Source: Modestobacter sp.
GTDB taxonomy: Bacteria; Actinomycetota; Actinomycetes; Mycobacteriales; Geodermatophilaceae
Assembly (NCBI GenBank): GCA_025965635.1
Contig: JAOPWO010000062.1
Location: 1 to 13,168 of the forward strand
Length of the DNA: 13,168 nucleotides
Direction of reading: 5' to 3'
The position numbers and the translations under genes were made by a program. The first letter of the stretch is position 1, and each line of letters starts with the position of its first letter. A model generated the notes under the pieces. The model saw only the letters and a program-made list of their open reading frames with translations. It was not told the DNA's origin and did no database searches. Of this stretch, positions 1 through 6,231 are shown piece after piece.

Positions 1-25
1 CGGCGACCCGGTCGGCGAGCTTCAT
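1..25 (-). CDS. 5' end of the next Tad-locus gene, probably TadA/CpaF secretion ATPase (partial)
   Basis: An ATG at 25-23 on the minus strand opens a frame reading MKLADRVA before the window ends. The ATG overlaps the TGA stop (24-22) of the upstream CpaE-like gene in an ATGA arrangement, so it looks translationally coupled to that gene. In actinobacterial Tad loci the CpaE/TadZ gene is commonly followed by the TadA/CpaF hexameric ATPase that powers pilus assembly, and CpaF-type proteins often start with a short M-x-L-x-D-R-like sequence. The start codon and overlap are seen directly. The identity is inferred from position and eight residues only. Confidence 0.45.
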
Positions 26-1209
26 CGGGAGGCCACCCGGCGCCGGCCGAACAGCCCACCCCGGCGGTCGATGGGCGTGGGCAGGAAGCCGGCGACCATG
101 GCCTGCAGCCCGCGGGTCACCGGGTCGCGGTTGTCGCCGTGCAGCAGCGGCACCCCGGTGTTGGTCGACACCGGTACCGCCGAGTGCCGCGGCAGGACGA
201 CGTCCAGCGGTGCGCCGAGGGTGTCCTCGACGTCGGTGGTGGACAGCCCGCCGGCCGACTCGACGGCGTTGAGGACCAGGTGCCGGGCGGCCGGCAGCAG
301 GTGCAGCTCGGTGAGCACGTCGAGCTCCTTGCGCATGCCGCGCACGCCGGGCACGTCCAACCGGGAGACCAGCACCAGGTCGGTGGCCTGCTCCAGGGCG
401 GTGAGGGTGTGCGCGGTCAGGCCGGGGGCGGTGTCCACCACGACGTAGCGGAACTCGCGGCCCAGTGTGTCCAGCAGCCGGCCGACCTGGTCGGCGGTGA
501 CCGCGTCGCCGGCGGCCGGCGAGTCGCTGCCGGCCAGCACGTGCAGGCCGCTGGGGTGCCGGCCGAGGAAGGTCTTGAGCACCAGGGGGTCGTAGCTGGC
601 CGCGCCCTGGACGGTGTCGGGCAGCGTGTACTCCGGCGTCATGGCCAGTGCGCCGGCCACGTCGCCGAACTGGACGTCGAGGTCCACCAGCACGGTCGAG
701 CCCACCGCGGCCCGGGCCAGCCCGACGGCCAGGTTGGTCGCGACCGTCGTCTTGCCCGCCCCGCCCTGAGGGGAGGCGACCACGATCACCCGGTGGTCGT
801 CGGCCTGGGTGGCGGCGTGCTGGCCGGCCTCCTCGTGGGCCGCGGCGAGCGTGGCGGCCCGGCGCACCACGGCGGCCACGTCGCCCGGATCGGCGTCGGG
901 ACCGAGCACGTCGCGGATCCCGGCCCGCATGGCGGCGACCCACAGCTCGGGGCCGCCCTCGGCGACCAGCACGACGCTGGTGCCGGGCAGCGCCACGTCG
1001 ACCCGGCCGGCCAGCGGGAACGCCCGGTCCTGCGGCACGTCGGGGCCCAGCACGACGACGAACGGGGAGCCTGCCTCGGCGATCCGGGCCAGCAGGCCGC
1101 CGGCGGCGTCCAGCTGCGCCGCGTCGAGGGTCACGAGGTCGCCGCCGACGGCCTCGGTGAAGGCCCCGGTGAGGTGGCTGCCGACGCCGACGGTCAGGAC
1201 CTGGCTCAC
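22..1209 (-). CDS. cpaE: CpaE/TadZ-like MinD-family ATPase of the Tad pilus locus
   Basis: A 395-residue protein whose family localises Tad pilus assembly to a cell pole or site. Residues about 1-125 resemble the degenerate response-regulator-like domain usual in CpaE. Residues 141 onward are a MinD/ParA-type P-loop ATPase. The Walker A box is PQGGAGKTT (147-155) with P-loop Lys153, the A'/switch region is DLDVQFGD (176-183), and Walker B is YVVVDTAPG (255-263). The start is GTG at 1209, overlapping the TGA of the upstream cpaB gene (GTGA). The frame stays open to 1284, but that extension only back-reads cpaB. The signature lysine of the deviant Walker A motif (KGGxGKT) is Gln148 here. The gene is also coupled downstream through an ATGA overlap. 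An alternative family name in actinobacteria is the Ssd-like septum-site protein. Its place in the pilus locus favours CpaE. Confidence 0.9.
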   Translation of the reverse strand: MSQVLTVGVGSHLTGAFTEAVGGDLVTLDAAQLDAAGGLLARIAEAGSPFVVVLGPDVPQDRAFPLAGRVDVALPGTSVVLVAEGGPELWVAAMRAGIRDVLGPDADPGDVAAVVRRAATLAAAHEEAGQHAATQADDHRVIVVASPQGGAGKTTVATNLAVGLARAAVGSTVLVDLDVQFGDVAGALAMTPEYTLPDTVQGAASYDPLVLKTFLGRHPSGLHVLAGSDSPAAGDAVTADQVGRLLDTLGREFRYVVVDTAPGLTAHTLTALEQATDLVLVSRLDVPGVRGMRKELDVLTELHLLPAARHLVLNAVESAGGLSTTDVEDTLGAPLDVVLPRHSAVPVSTNTGVPLLHGDNRDPVTRGLQAMVAGFLPTPIDRRGGLFGRRRVASR

Positions 1210-1958
1210 TGGTCGGCTCCCTGGGTGCTGGTGGTCACGGTGCCGGTATCGGCACCCGCGCCTGGTACTTGGAGCGACATCCACACGGTGCCCAGCTCCA
1301 TGCCCTCGATCAGCCGCGCGCCGGCGGCGGTGTCGACGGCGACCGTGACGGTGAGCGCCGTCCCCGGCGACTCGGCCGGCGCCACGGCGCCGTTGCTGTC
1401 GGTGCCGGCGTCGGCCACCTGGTCCTCGACCCGGGTGACGAGCACCTTGTCGAGGGACAGGACGGTGTTCCGCTGGTCGATCCCACCGGCGGTCACGACC
1501 TTGCTGACGTAGACGCCGACCAGGTCACCGGGGGCGAGCGCGCCGGCGACGGCGCGCTGGGGCTCCAGTGAGACCGCGACCTCCTGCAGTCCGGCCGGGA
1601 CCGCGATGGTGCCCTCCGGCAGCAGCGCGCCCGGGTCGGCGAAGCGGTCGAGCTGGACCTGTTCGCCGGGCAGCAGCGCGGCGGTGGTCACCTGGCCGTT
1701 GAGCTCGGCGAGAGCGGGGAGGTCGCTGACCCGGGAGGGGGCGGCCAGCCGGGCGGGCACCTGCACCGTCTCGACCGAGGAGGCCACCAGCACGGCGTCG
1801 GTGCCGGCCGGGACGGTGCGGGCCACCACGAGGACGGGGACCTGCACCTCCCCCGCCGCGGCCCGGTCGTCCGCCGTCCGGACGTAGGAGGCCAGGACGA
1901 GGGACCCGACCAGGGCCAGGAGCACGGCCGCGAGGGCCACCAGGACGCGTCGTCGCAT
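1206..1958 (-). CDS. cpaB: CpaB/RcpC-type Flp pilus assembly protein with SAF domain
   Basis: A 250-residue protein. Residues 1-25 are a basic start plus a hydrophobic membrane anchor (MRRRVLVALAAVLLALVG). A SAF domain follows at about 38-105 (VLVVARTVPAGTDAV, then LPGEQVQLDRF). After it comes an RcpC-like region with the APGDLVGVYV motif near residues 141-150. Family members are periplasmic or extracytoplasmic parts of the Tad secretion apparatus. In organisms without an outer membrane the role is less clear, perhaps stabilising the pilus in the wall. The ATG at 1958 lies 6 bases beyond the stop of the Tad-domain gene, with AAGG about 10 bases upstream of the start. The stop overlaps the GTG of the CpaE-like gene. 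The C-terminal third is rich in Ala, Gly, Thr and Asp and gives no further motif. Confidence 0.9.
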   Translation of the reverse strand: MRRRVLVALAAVLLALVGSLVLASYVRTADDRAAAGEVQVPVLVVARTVPAGTDAVLVASSVETVQVPARLAAPSRVSDLPALAELNGQVTTAALLPGEQVQLDRFADPGALLPEGTIAVPAGLQEVAVSLEPQRAVAGALAPGDLVGVYVSKVVTAGGIDQRNTVLSLDKVLVTRVEDQVADAGTDSNGAVAPAESPGTALTVTVAVDTAAGARLIEGMELGTVWMSLQVPGAGADTGTVTTSTQGADQ

Positions 1959-1964
1959 GAGGGA

Positions 1965-2987
1965 TCAGACCTTCGGGTCGACGAGGTGGACGGTCCGGAC
2001 GCCGAGGTCCGGAGCGGTGGAGCGGAGGGGGCCGTCGCCGAGGGAGGCGGTGGCGGTGAACCAGCCCACGAGCCGCGGCGGCTCGGGAGTGCTCCCGTTG
2101 CCGCTGCCGAAGCCGAGAAGCCAGGCGAGCCAGTCCCAGAAGGTCCACCGGCCACCACCACCGGTGGCGCTGGTCAAGCCGTCGACGCGGAACGCGGCGA
2201 AGCCGTGCACGGTGTACGTCGGGACCCCGGCCGAGGTGCTGGCGTCGAACACCGGCAGCACGACCGTGTCGGAGGTCAGGTCGGACAGCGCGTCGCGGCA
2301 GGCCGGCGGCACGCTGTTGGTCGCCGTGGACGACGTCCGGTGCTGGGTGAGCCTGTCGCCGATCGTGGCCCGCAGCGTGCAGCTGCTCGCGGACGTGCTG
2401 ACCCAGGCACCGGCCGGGGACGCGGCGCCGGTCTGCGGGGTGCAGCCGGTGGTGGGCAGCGTGACGGCGGTCTTGGCGGTCTTGGTGAGCGCCTGGGCGG
2501 CGACCTGCTGGCGGTACTCGCACAGCGACACGGCGAAGGGCAGCACGGTGGCGGACGACGCGCCGGCCCACTGCGCGCGGGAGGTCCGGCTGATGACGCT
2601 GGACCCGATGCCGAGGACCGGGGCGAACCAGTGCTGCTGGGTGGCGCGGGCGGTGACCGTGGCACCGGTGGTGTCGACGGCGACGGTGGGCGCGCCCAGC
2701 GTGCCGCCCGGGGCGGCGCCGTTGGCCTGCACGAGGGCGGTGGCGGTCGCGACGGTGTTCCCGCAGGCGCTGCGCGCGCAGTCCGCGGCCACGGCGAGGG
2801 CGGCGGCGTCGGCGGCGTTCTGCAGCTGCTGGTGCTCGGCGTGCACGGCGGCGACGTCGACGGCGATGGCGGCGCAGCCGAGCAGGGGCACGAGCATCAG
2901 GGCGACGACGACCGCGATGGCGCCGCGCTCGTCGCGCAGCCGGTTCCGGAGCCGGGCCGTCAGCCAGGCCGGGATCAGCCGCCGCAT
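1965..2987 (-). CDS. Tad-domain (TadG-like) pilus/secretion protein
   Basis: A 340-residue protein. A basic N-terminus runs into RDERGAIAVVVALMLVPLLG (from residue 18), a single membrane segment at about 23-44, and then QNAADAAALAVAAD (56-69), which is the conserved core of the putative Tad/TadG-like family. The segment resembles a pilin-like signal but lacks Glu at position 5 after the Gly22 junction, so processing by the prepilin peptidase is doubtful. The rest is a Thr/Ser/Ala-rich extracytoplasmic domain with an aromatic patch (RWTFWDWLAWLLGFG) near the C-terminal third. I chose the ATG at 2987 because it begins just before the conserved segment. The 40 residues of open frame upstream are Arg/His-rich and overlap tadE. 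The start lies inside the tadE end (13-base overlap), so translation is probably coupled. Confidence 0.85.
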   Translation of the reverse strand: MRRLIPAWLTARLRNRLRDERGAIAVVVALMLVPLLGCAAIAVDVAAVHAEHQQLQNAADAAALAVAADCARSACGNTVATATALVQANGAAPGGTLGAPTVAVDTTGATVTARATQQHWFAPVLGIGSSVISRTSRAQWAGASSATVLPFAVSLCEYRQQVAAQALTKTAKTAVTLPTTGCTPQTGAASPAGAWVSTSASSCTLRATIGDRLTQHRTSSTATNSVPPACRDALSDLTSDTVVLPVFDASTSAGVPTYTVHGFAAFRVDGLTSATGGGGRWTFWDWLAWLLGFGSGNGSTPEPPRLVGWFTATASLGDGPLRSTAPDLGVRTVHLVDPKV

Positions 2988-3418
2988 CGCATGGCCGCCT
3001 TGCCGGTGAGGTCGACGCCGGCGCCGCCGAGGACGCCGTAGAGGACCGGCTGGGAGTAGCGCACGGTCACGGTGACCGTGCTGGTGCTGGTCGTGCCGGC
3101 GGGGCAACTGCCCTGCACGGTGATCTGGCTGGTGCCCAGCGCGACCGAGGTGGCCGCGTGCTGCACCACGGCCGGGGCGGCGCCGGGAGCGCCGCCCAGC
3201 GTCACGGCCCGGGCGCCCTCACGGGCGGCGGCGGACAGCGAGGACTGGACCAGCATGACCTTGCTGAGCTCGACGACGCCGAGCAGCAGGAAGACCAGCA
3301 GGGGGGCGACGAGGGCGAACTCGACCGCGGCCGCGCCCCGGTCGGAGTGCGGTCGGGTGCGCAGACGGGTGCCCTGACGACGCCGTCGTCCGGGGTGCGG
3401 TGCGGTCGGTGCAGGCAC
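2975..3418 (-). CDS. tadE: TadE-like pseudopilin
   Basis: A 147-residue minor pilin of the Tad system. A basic leader ends in SDRG (25-28), followed by AAAVEFALVAPLLVFLLLG, so the expected prepilin peptidase cut is Gly28/Ala29 with the conserved Glu at +5 (Glu33). The family motif AAREGARAV follows at about 64-72, and the remainder is a small extracytoplasmic domain with a Cys near residue 101 and another near the C-terminus. The start is GTG at 3418 because a strong ribosome site AGGAGG (3428-3423) sits four bases upstream. An in-frame TTG at 3460 has no comparable site. The gene overlaps the Tad-domain gene by 13 bases and follows the pilin gene after a 123-base gap that holds a hairpin. 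Confidence 0.9.
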   Translation of the reverse strand: MPAPTAPHPGRRRRQGTRLRTRPHSDRGAAAVEFALVAPLLVFLLLGVVELSKVMLVQSSLSAAAREGARAVTLGGAPGAAPAVVQHAATSVALGTSQITVQGSCPAGTTSTSTVTVTVRYSQPVLYGVLGGAGVDLTGKAAMRCGG

Positions 3419-3422
3419 GCTG

Positions 3423-3430
3423 CCTCCTCT
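3423..3430 (-). promoter_or_regulatory. Ribosome binding site deciding the tadE start
   Basis: Reading the minus strand, AGAGGAGG ends four bases before the GTG at 3418. It is one of the best Shine-Dalgarno matches in the window and fixes the tadE start 42 bases downstream of the longest open frame. Confidence 0.8.
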
Positions 3431-3501
3431 CCCACTCCCGTATCGGCGGGCCGGAGGCAAACGTGAGCCGGAGGGACCCGGCGGCGCGACGGATCAGCCG
3501 C

Positions 3502-3528
3502 GCACGCCGGGTGCCGGCGGCACCGTGC
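3502..3528 (-). other. Stem-loop between flp pilin and tadE
   Basis: GGTGCC (3510-3515) and GGCACC (3519-3524) form a perfect 6-bp stem with a GGC loop. An outer GCAC/GTGC stem (3502-3505 with 3525-3528) is separated by an unpaired GCCG on one side. It lies 13 bases beyond the pilin stop. There is no T-run, so full intrinsic termination is doubtful. A role as a partial terminator or 3' stabiliser that keeps pilin mRNA above the downstream genes is plausible and untested. Confidence 0.45.
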
Positions 3529-3541
3529 CTGCTACCGGAGG

Positions 3542-3751
3542 TCAGGACCTGGTGCTCAGCGTGATGCCGGTGAAGAGGGTGGCCAGCTTGGTGCCGAAGG
3601 CCAGGATGGCGGTGAGGACGACGACGGCGAGGACCCCGACCAGCAGCGCGTACTCGACGGCGCTGGCGCCCGTCTCGTCGTCCTTGATGGCCTTGACGCG
3701 GTCGGTGGCGGTGAAGGACAGGGTGTAGAGGGCCTGGAACAGGGTGGTCAC
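3542..3751 (-). CDS. flp: Flp family type IVb pilin (major pilin subunit)
   Basis: A 69-residue prepilin. The leader ends DDETG (24-28) and is followed by ASAVEYALLVGVLAVVVLTA. This is the classic Flp signature: cleavage after Gly28, Glu at +5 (Glu33) and Tyr at +6 (Tyr34), then a single hydrophobic helix of about 22 residues and a very short tail (TLSTRS). Mature subunits of about 41 residues would polymerise into the Flp fibre after processing by the peptidase encoded just upstream. The GTG at 3751 is preferred over the GTG at 3778 because GAGGAG (3763-3758) sits six bases before it. It is the first structural gene after the peptidase and is separated from tadE by a hairpin. Confidence 0.93.
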   Translation of the reverse strand: MTTLFQALYTLSFTATDRVKAIKDDETGASAVEYALLVGVLAVVVLTAILAFGTKLATLFTGITLSTRS

Positions 3752-3783
3752 GGTGCTCTCCTCGGTACTGACCGGCACCTGAT

Positions 3784-3800
3784 CCGGGTCGGGGACCCGG
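3784..3800 (-). other. GC-rich inverted repeat in the flp leader
   Basis: CCGGGTC (3784-3790) and GACCCGG (3794-3800) form a perfect 7-bp stem with a 3-base loop, ending 32 bases before the pilin GTG. In the pilin mRNA leader it could stabilise the 5' end or shape translation. This is a structural observation only. Confidence 0.45.
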
Positions 3801-3861
3801 GGAGCGGTTGCAGATCCGTTGTCGACAGCCGTTCGGAGGGGCTACAGAGGGTTCCGGGGCA

Positions 3862-3881
3862 GGTCACCCGAACGGGTGACC
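3862..3881. promoter_or_regulatory. Perfect 9-bp-arm palindrome upstream of flp (operator or terminator)
   Basis: GGTCACCCG (3862-3870) and CGGGTGACC (3873-3881) are perfect inverted arms around AA. The element sits 7 bases beyond the stop of the prepilin peptidase gene and 110 bases before the pilin start. It could be an operator for pilin transcription or the stem of a terminator for the peptidase transcript. No T-run follows on the minus strand. An immediately adjacent second repeat, CCCCT/AGGGG with a 3-base loop (3883-3895), overlaps the peptidase stop region. Confidence 0.5.
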
Positions 3882-3888
3882 ACCCCTT

Positions 3889-4461
3889 TCAGGGGCCGGA
3901 CAACGGCCACGGGGCCGCCAGCAGCGCGGCGGCGAGCGAGCCGCCCAGCAGGGCCGGGCCGAAGGCCAGCTCGGTGCGCCGCCCGGCCCGGCGGGTCAGC
4001 AGCAGCACCACCCCGACCAGGGCCTGCGCGACGAAGCCGAGCAGGAGGCCCAGCAGCAGCACCGGCCAGCCCAGCCAGCCGAGGGACAGGCCGAGCAGGC
4101 CGGCCAGCTTCACGTCGCCCATGCCCAGGCCGGCGGGCGCGAGCAGCGCCATCCCGAGCAGGACGGCGAACGCGACGAGGGCGGCCAGCCCGGCCCGCAC
4201 CAGCGCCGGCCAGGCGCCGTCGACCGCGGCGGCGACCAGCAGCAGGGCTGCCCCGCCGGCCGCTCCGATGGCCAGCAGCCGGTTGGGCAGCCGGTGCTCG
4301 CGCAGGTCCACCGCGGCCAGCGGCACCCCGATCGCGACGGCCCAGAGCCAGGCCGGCAGCTGGGCGGAGAACCCGAACCCCAGCGCGACGGCGACGCCGG
4401 CGAGCGCACCGGGGCCCAGGGCGGCAACCGGGATGCCGGTCCGGGCCGGGGCGCTCGTCAC
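3889..4461 (-). CDS. A24 prepilin peptidase (TadV/CpaA type)
   Basis: A membrane aspartyl protease of about 190 residues that would cut the leaders of the Flp pilin and the TadE pseudopilin. The two catalytic regions are visible: AAVDLREHRLPNRLL with Asp52, and GLGMGDVKLAGLLG with Asp116 in the GxGDVK motif. Six or so hydrophobic segments surround them. The protein is short and lacks the N-methyltransferase domain of full PilD, as usual for Tad-type peptidases. The start is uncertain. I use GTG at 4461, just before the first hydrophobic stretch, but no clear ribosome site precedes it and in-frame GTGs lie farther upstream. The long upstream continuation of this frame across prfC is antisense shadow. 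It is read in the same direction as flp, 137 bases apart. Confidence 0.88.
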   Translation of the reverse strand: MTSAPARTGIPVAALGPGALAGVAVALGFGFSAQLPAWLWAVAIGVPLAAVDLREHRLPNRLLAIGAAGGAALLLVAAAVDGAWPALVRAGLAALVAFAVLLGMALLAPAGLGMGDVKLAGLLGLSLGWLGWPVLLLGLLLGFVAQALVGVVLLLTRRAGRRTELAFGPALLGGSLAAALLAAPWPLSGP

Positions 4462-4529
4462 GCCGGGGAGCGTGGCACGGCCGGACGGCGTCACTGCGGC
4501 GGTGCCGACCGACACGCGGGCCCGGCGCC

Positions 4530-4535
4530 TACCAT
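4530..4535 (+). promoter_or_regulatory. Possible -10 element for prfC
   Basis: TACCAT fits the actinobacterial TAnnnT -10 pattern, about 68 bases before the prfC GTG, in the divergent gap between prfC and the peptidase gene. No convincing -35 lies 17-18 bases upstream, so support is weak. Confidence 0.25.
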
Positions 4536-4602
4536 CGGTACGGCTCGGCGCAGGTCCCTCCTCGGCTCGCCGCACGGGTTCGACGAGAGAGAGAAGGACA
4601 GC

Positions 4603-6231
4603 GTGGACACCGAACAGGGCACGACGGCGGTACGGGCGGGCGGGCGGCCCGGCACGGACGTGCTGACCCAGGCGCGGCGGCGGCGGACCTTCGCCGTGAT
4701 CAGCCACCCGGACGCCGGCAAGTCCACGCTCACCGAGGCGCTCGCGCTGCACGCCCGGGTGATCGGGCAGGCCGGCGCGGTGCACGGCAAGGCCGGTCGG
4801 CGCGGCACGGTCAGCGACTGGATGGACATGGAGAAGGACCGCGGCATCTCCATCACCTCCGCCGCGCTGCAGTTCGCCTACCGCGACGCGGTGGTGAACC
4901 TGCTGGACACCCCCGGGCACGCCGACTTCTCCGAGGACACCTACCGGGTGCTCACCGCCGTCGACGCCGCGGTGATGCTCGTCGACGCCGCCAAGGGCCT
5001 CGAGACGCAGACGATGAAACTGTTCAGCGTCTGCCGGCACCGGGGCATCCCGATCATCACGGTCATCAACAAGTGGGACCGGCCGGGCCTGGACGCGCTC
5101 GCCCTGATGGACGAGATCCAGGAGCGCACCGGCCTCACCCCGACCCCGCTGACCTGGCCGGTCGGTATCGCCGGCGACTTCCGCGGGGTCCTCGACCGGC
5201 GCGACGGCAGCTACCGGCACTTCACCCGCACCGCCGGTGGCGCCACCATCGCCCCCGAGCAGGTCTTCTCGGCCGAGGCCGCGGCCGCCCGCGAGGGCGA
5301 CGCCTGGACCCAGGCCGTGGAGGAGTCCGAGCTGCTCGCCGAGACGGGCGCCCAGCATGACCAGGAGCTGTTCCTCGCCGGGGCCACCACGCCGGTGCTG
5401 TTCGCCTCCGCGGTCTCCAACTTCGGCGTCGGCCAGCTGCTGGACACCCTGGTCGACCTGGCCCCCGCGCCGGCCGACCGGCCCGCCGAGGACGGCACGC
5501 CGCACCCGCTGGACGCCCCGTTCAGCGCCTTCGTGTTCAAGGTGCAGGCCGGGATGGACACCGGGCACCGCGACCGGCTGGCCTACATCCGGATCTGCTC
5601 AGGTGTGTTCGAGCGCGGCATGGTGGTCACCAACGCCGGCACCGGCCGGCCCTTCGCGACCAAGTACGCCCAGCAGGTGTTCGGCCGCGACCGGGAGACC
5701 ATCGACACGGCCTACCCCGGGGACGTCGTCGGCCTGGTCAACGCCGCCGCGCTCAGCGTCGGCGACACGCTGTACGCCGACGAGCCGGTCAGCTATCCCC
5801 CGGTGACGACGTTCGCGCCCGAGCACTTCGCGGTGGCCCGGGTGGCCGACACCAGCAAGTACAAGCAGTTCCGCAAGGGCATCGACACCCTGGCCGGCGA
5901 GGGGGTGGTCCAGGTGCTGCTGTCCGAGCGCCGCGGCGACGGTGCGCCGGTGTTCGCCGTCGTCGGGCCGATGCAGTTCGAGGTGGCCAGCCACCGGATG
6001 GAGCACGAGTTCGGCGCCCGGATCAGCCTGGAGCCACTCCCCTACCACCTGGCCCGGATCACCGACGAGGCGTCGGCCGGCGAGCTGTCCTCCGCCCGCG
6101 GGGCCGAGGTGATGCGGCGGGCCAACGGCGAGCTGCTGGCCCTGTTCACCGACAAGTGGTCCCTCGGCGTGCTGGTGCAGAACAAGCCGCACCTCACCCT
6201 GGTCCCGATGGTGGCCGCCGAACTCAGCTGA
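4603..6231 (+). CDS. prfC: Peptide chain release factor 3 (RF3), translational GTPase
   Basis: A 542-residue protein, close to the usual RF3 length of about 530. RF3 is the GTPase that recycles RF1/RF2 from the ribosome after termination. The GTPase motifs are in order: G1 SHPDAGKST (34-42), the switch region GISITSAAL (81-89), G3 DTPGHADF (102-109) and G4 NKWD (156-159). Then come domain II (FVFKVQAGMD and so on) and the RF3 C-terminal domain (GPMQFEVASHRM). The WMDMEKDRGISITS stretch is typical of RF3 and separates it from EF-G. The start is GTG at 4603, with GAAGGA (4593-4598) four bases before it, and the open frame upstream has no such site. The gene stands alone between the pilus locus and the catabolic cluster. 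Its 3' end overlaps the convergent MFS gene by 8 bases. Confidence 0.96.
   Translation: MDTEQGTTAVRAGGRPGTDVLTQARRRRTFAVISHPDAGKSTLTEALALHARVIGQAGAVHGKAGRRGTVSDWMDMEKDRGISITSAALQFAYRDAVVNLLDTPGHADFSEDTYRVLTAVDAAVMLVDAAKGLETQTMKLFSVCRHRGIPIITVINKWDRPGLDALALMDEIQERTGLTPTPLTWPVGIAGDFRGVLDRRDGSYRHFTRTAGGATIAPEQVFSAEAAAAREGDAWTQAVEESELLAETGAQHDQELFLAGATTPVLFASAVSNFGVGQLLDTLVDLAPAPADRPAEDGTPHPLDAPFSAFVFKVQAGMDTGHRDRLAYIRICSGVFERGMVVTNAGTGRPFATKYAQQVFGRDRETIDTAYPGDVVGLVNAAALSVGDTLYADEPVSYPPVTTFAPEHFAVARVADTSKYKQFRKGIDTLAGEGVVQVLLSERRGDGAPVFAVVGPMQFEVASHRMEHEFGARISLEPLPYHLARITDEASAGELSSARGAEVMRRANGELLALFTDKWSLGVLVQNKPHLTLVPMVAAELS

Noticed and set aside
139..1512. A 457-codon plus-strand frame opposite the CpaE-like and CpaB genes
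   Set aside because: Composition is His/Gln/Gly/Val-rich with no motif, and it is the mirror of two identified genes.
3862..3881. CRP or BldD binding site upstream of flp
   Set aside because: The arms read TCAC then GTGA, the reverse order of a CRP site, and the spacing between the TCAC and GTGA words does not fit the shorter BldD box.
4462..5568. Upstream extension of the prepilin peptidase frame to a 559-residue protein
   Set aside because: The extra 369 codons lie antisense to prfC and carry no recognisable motif. Only the last 190 residues match the peptidase family.
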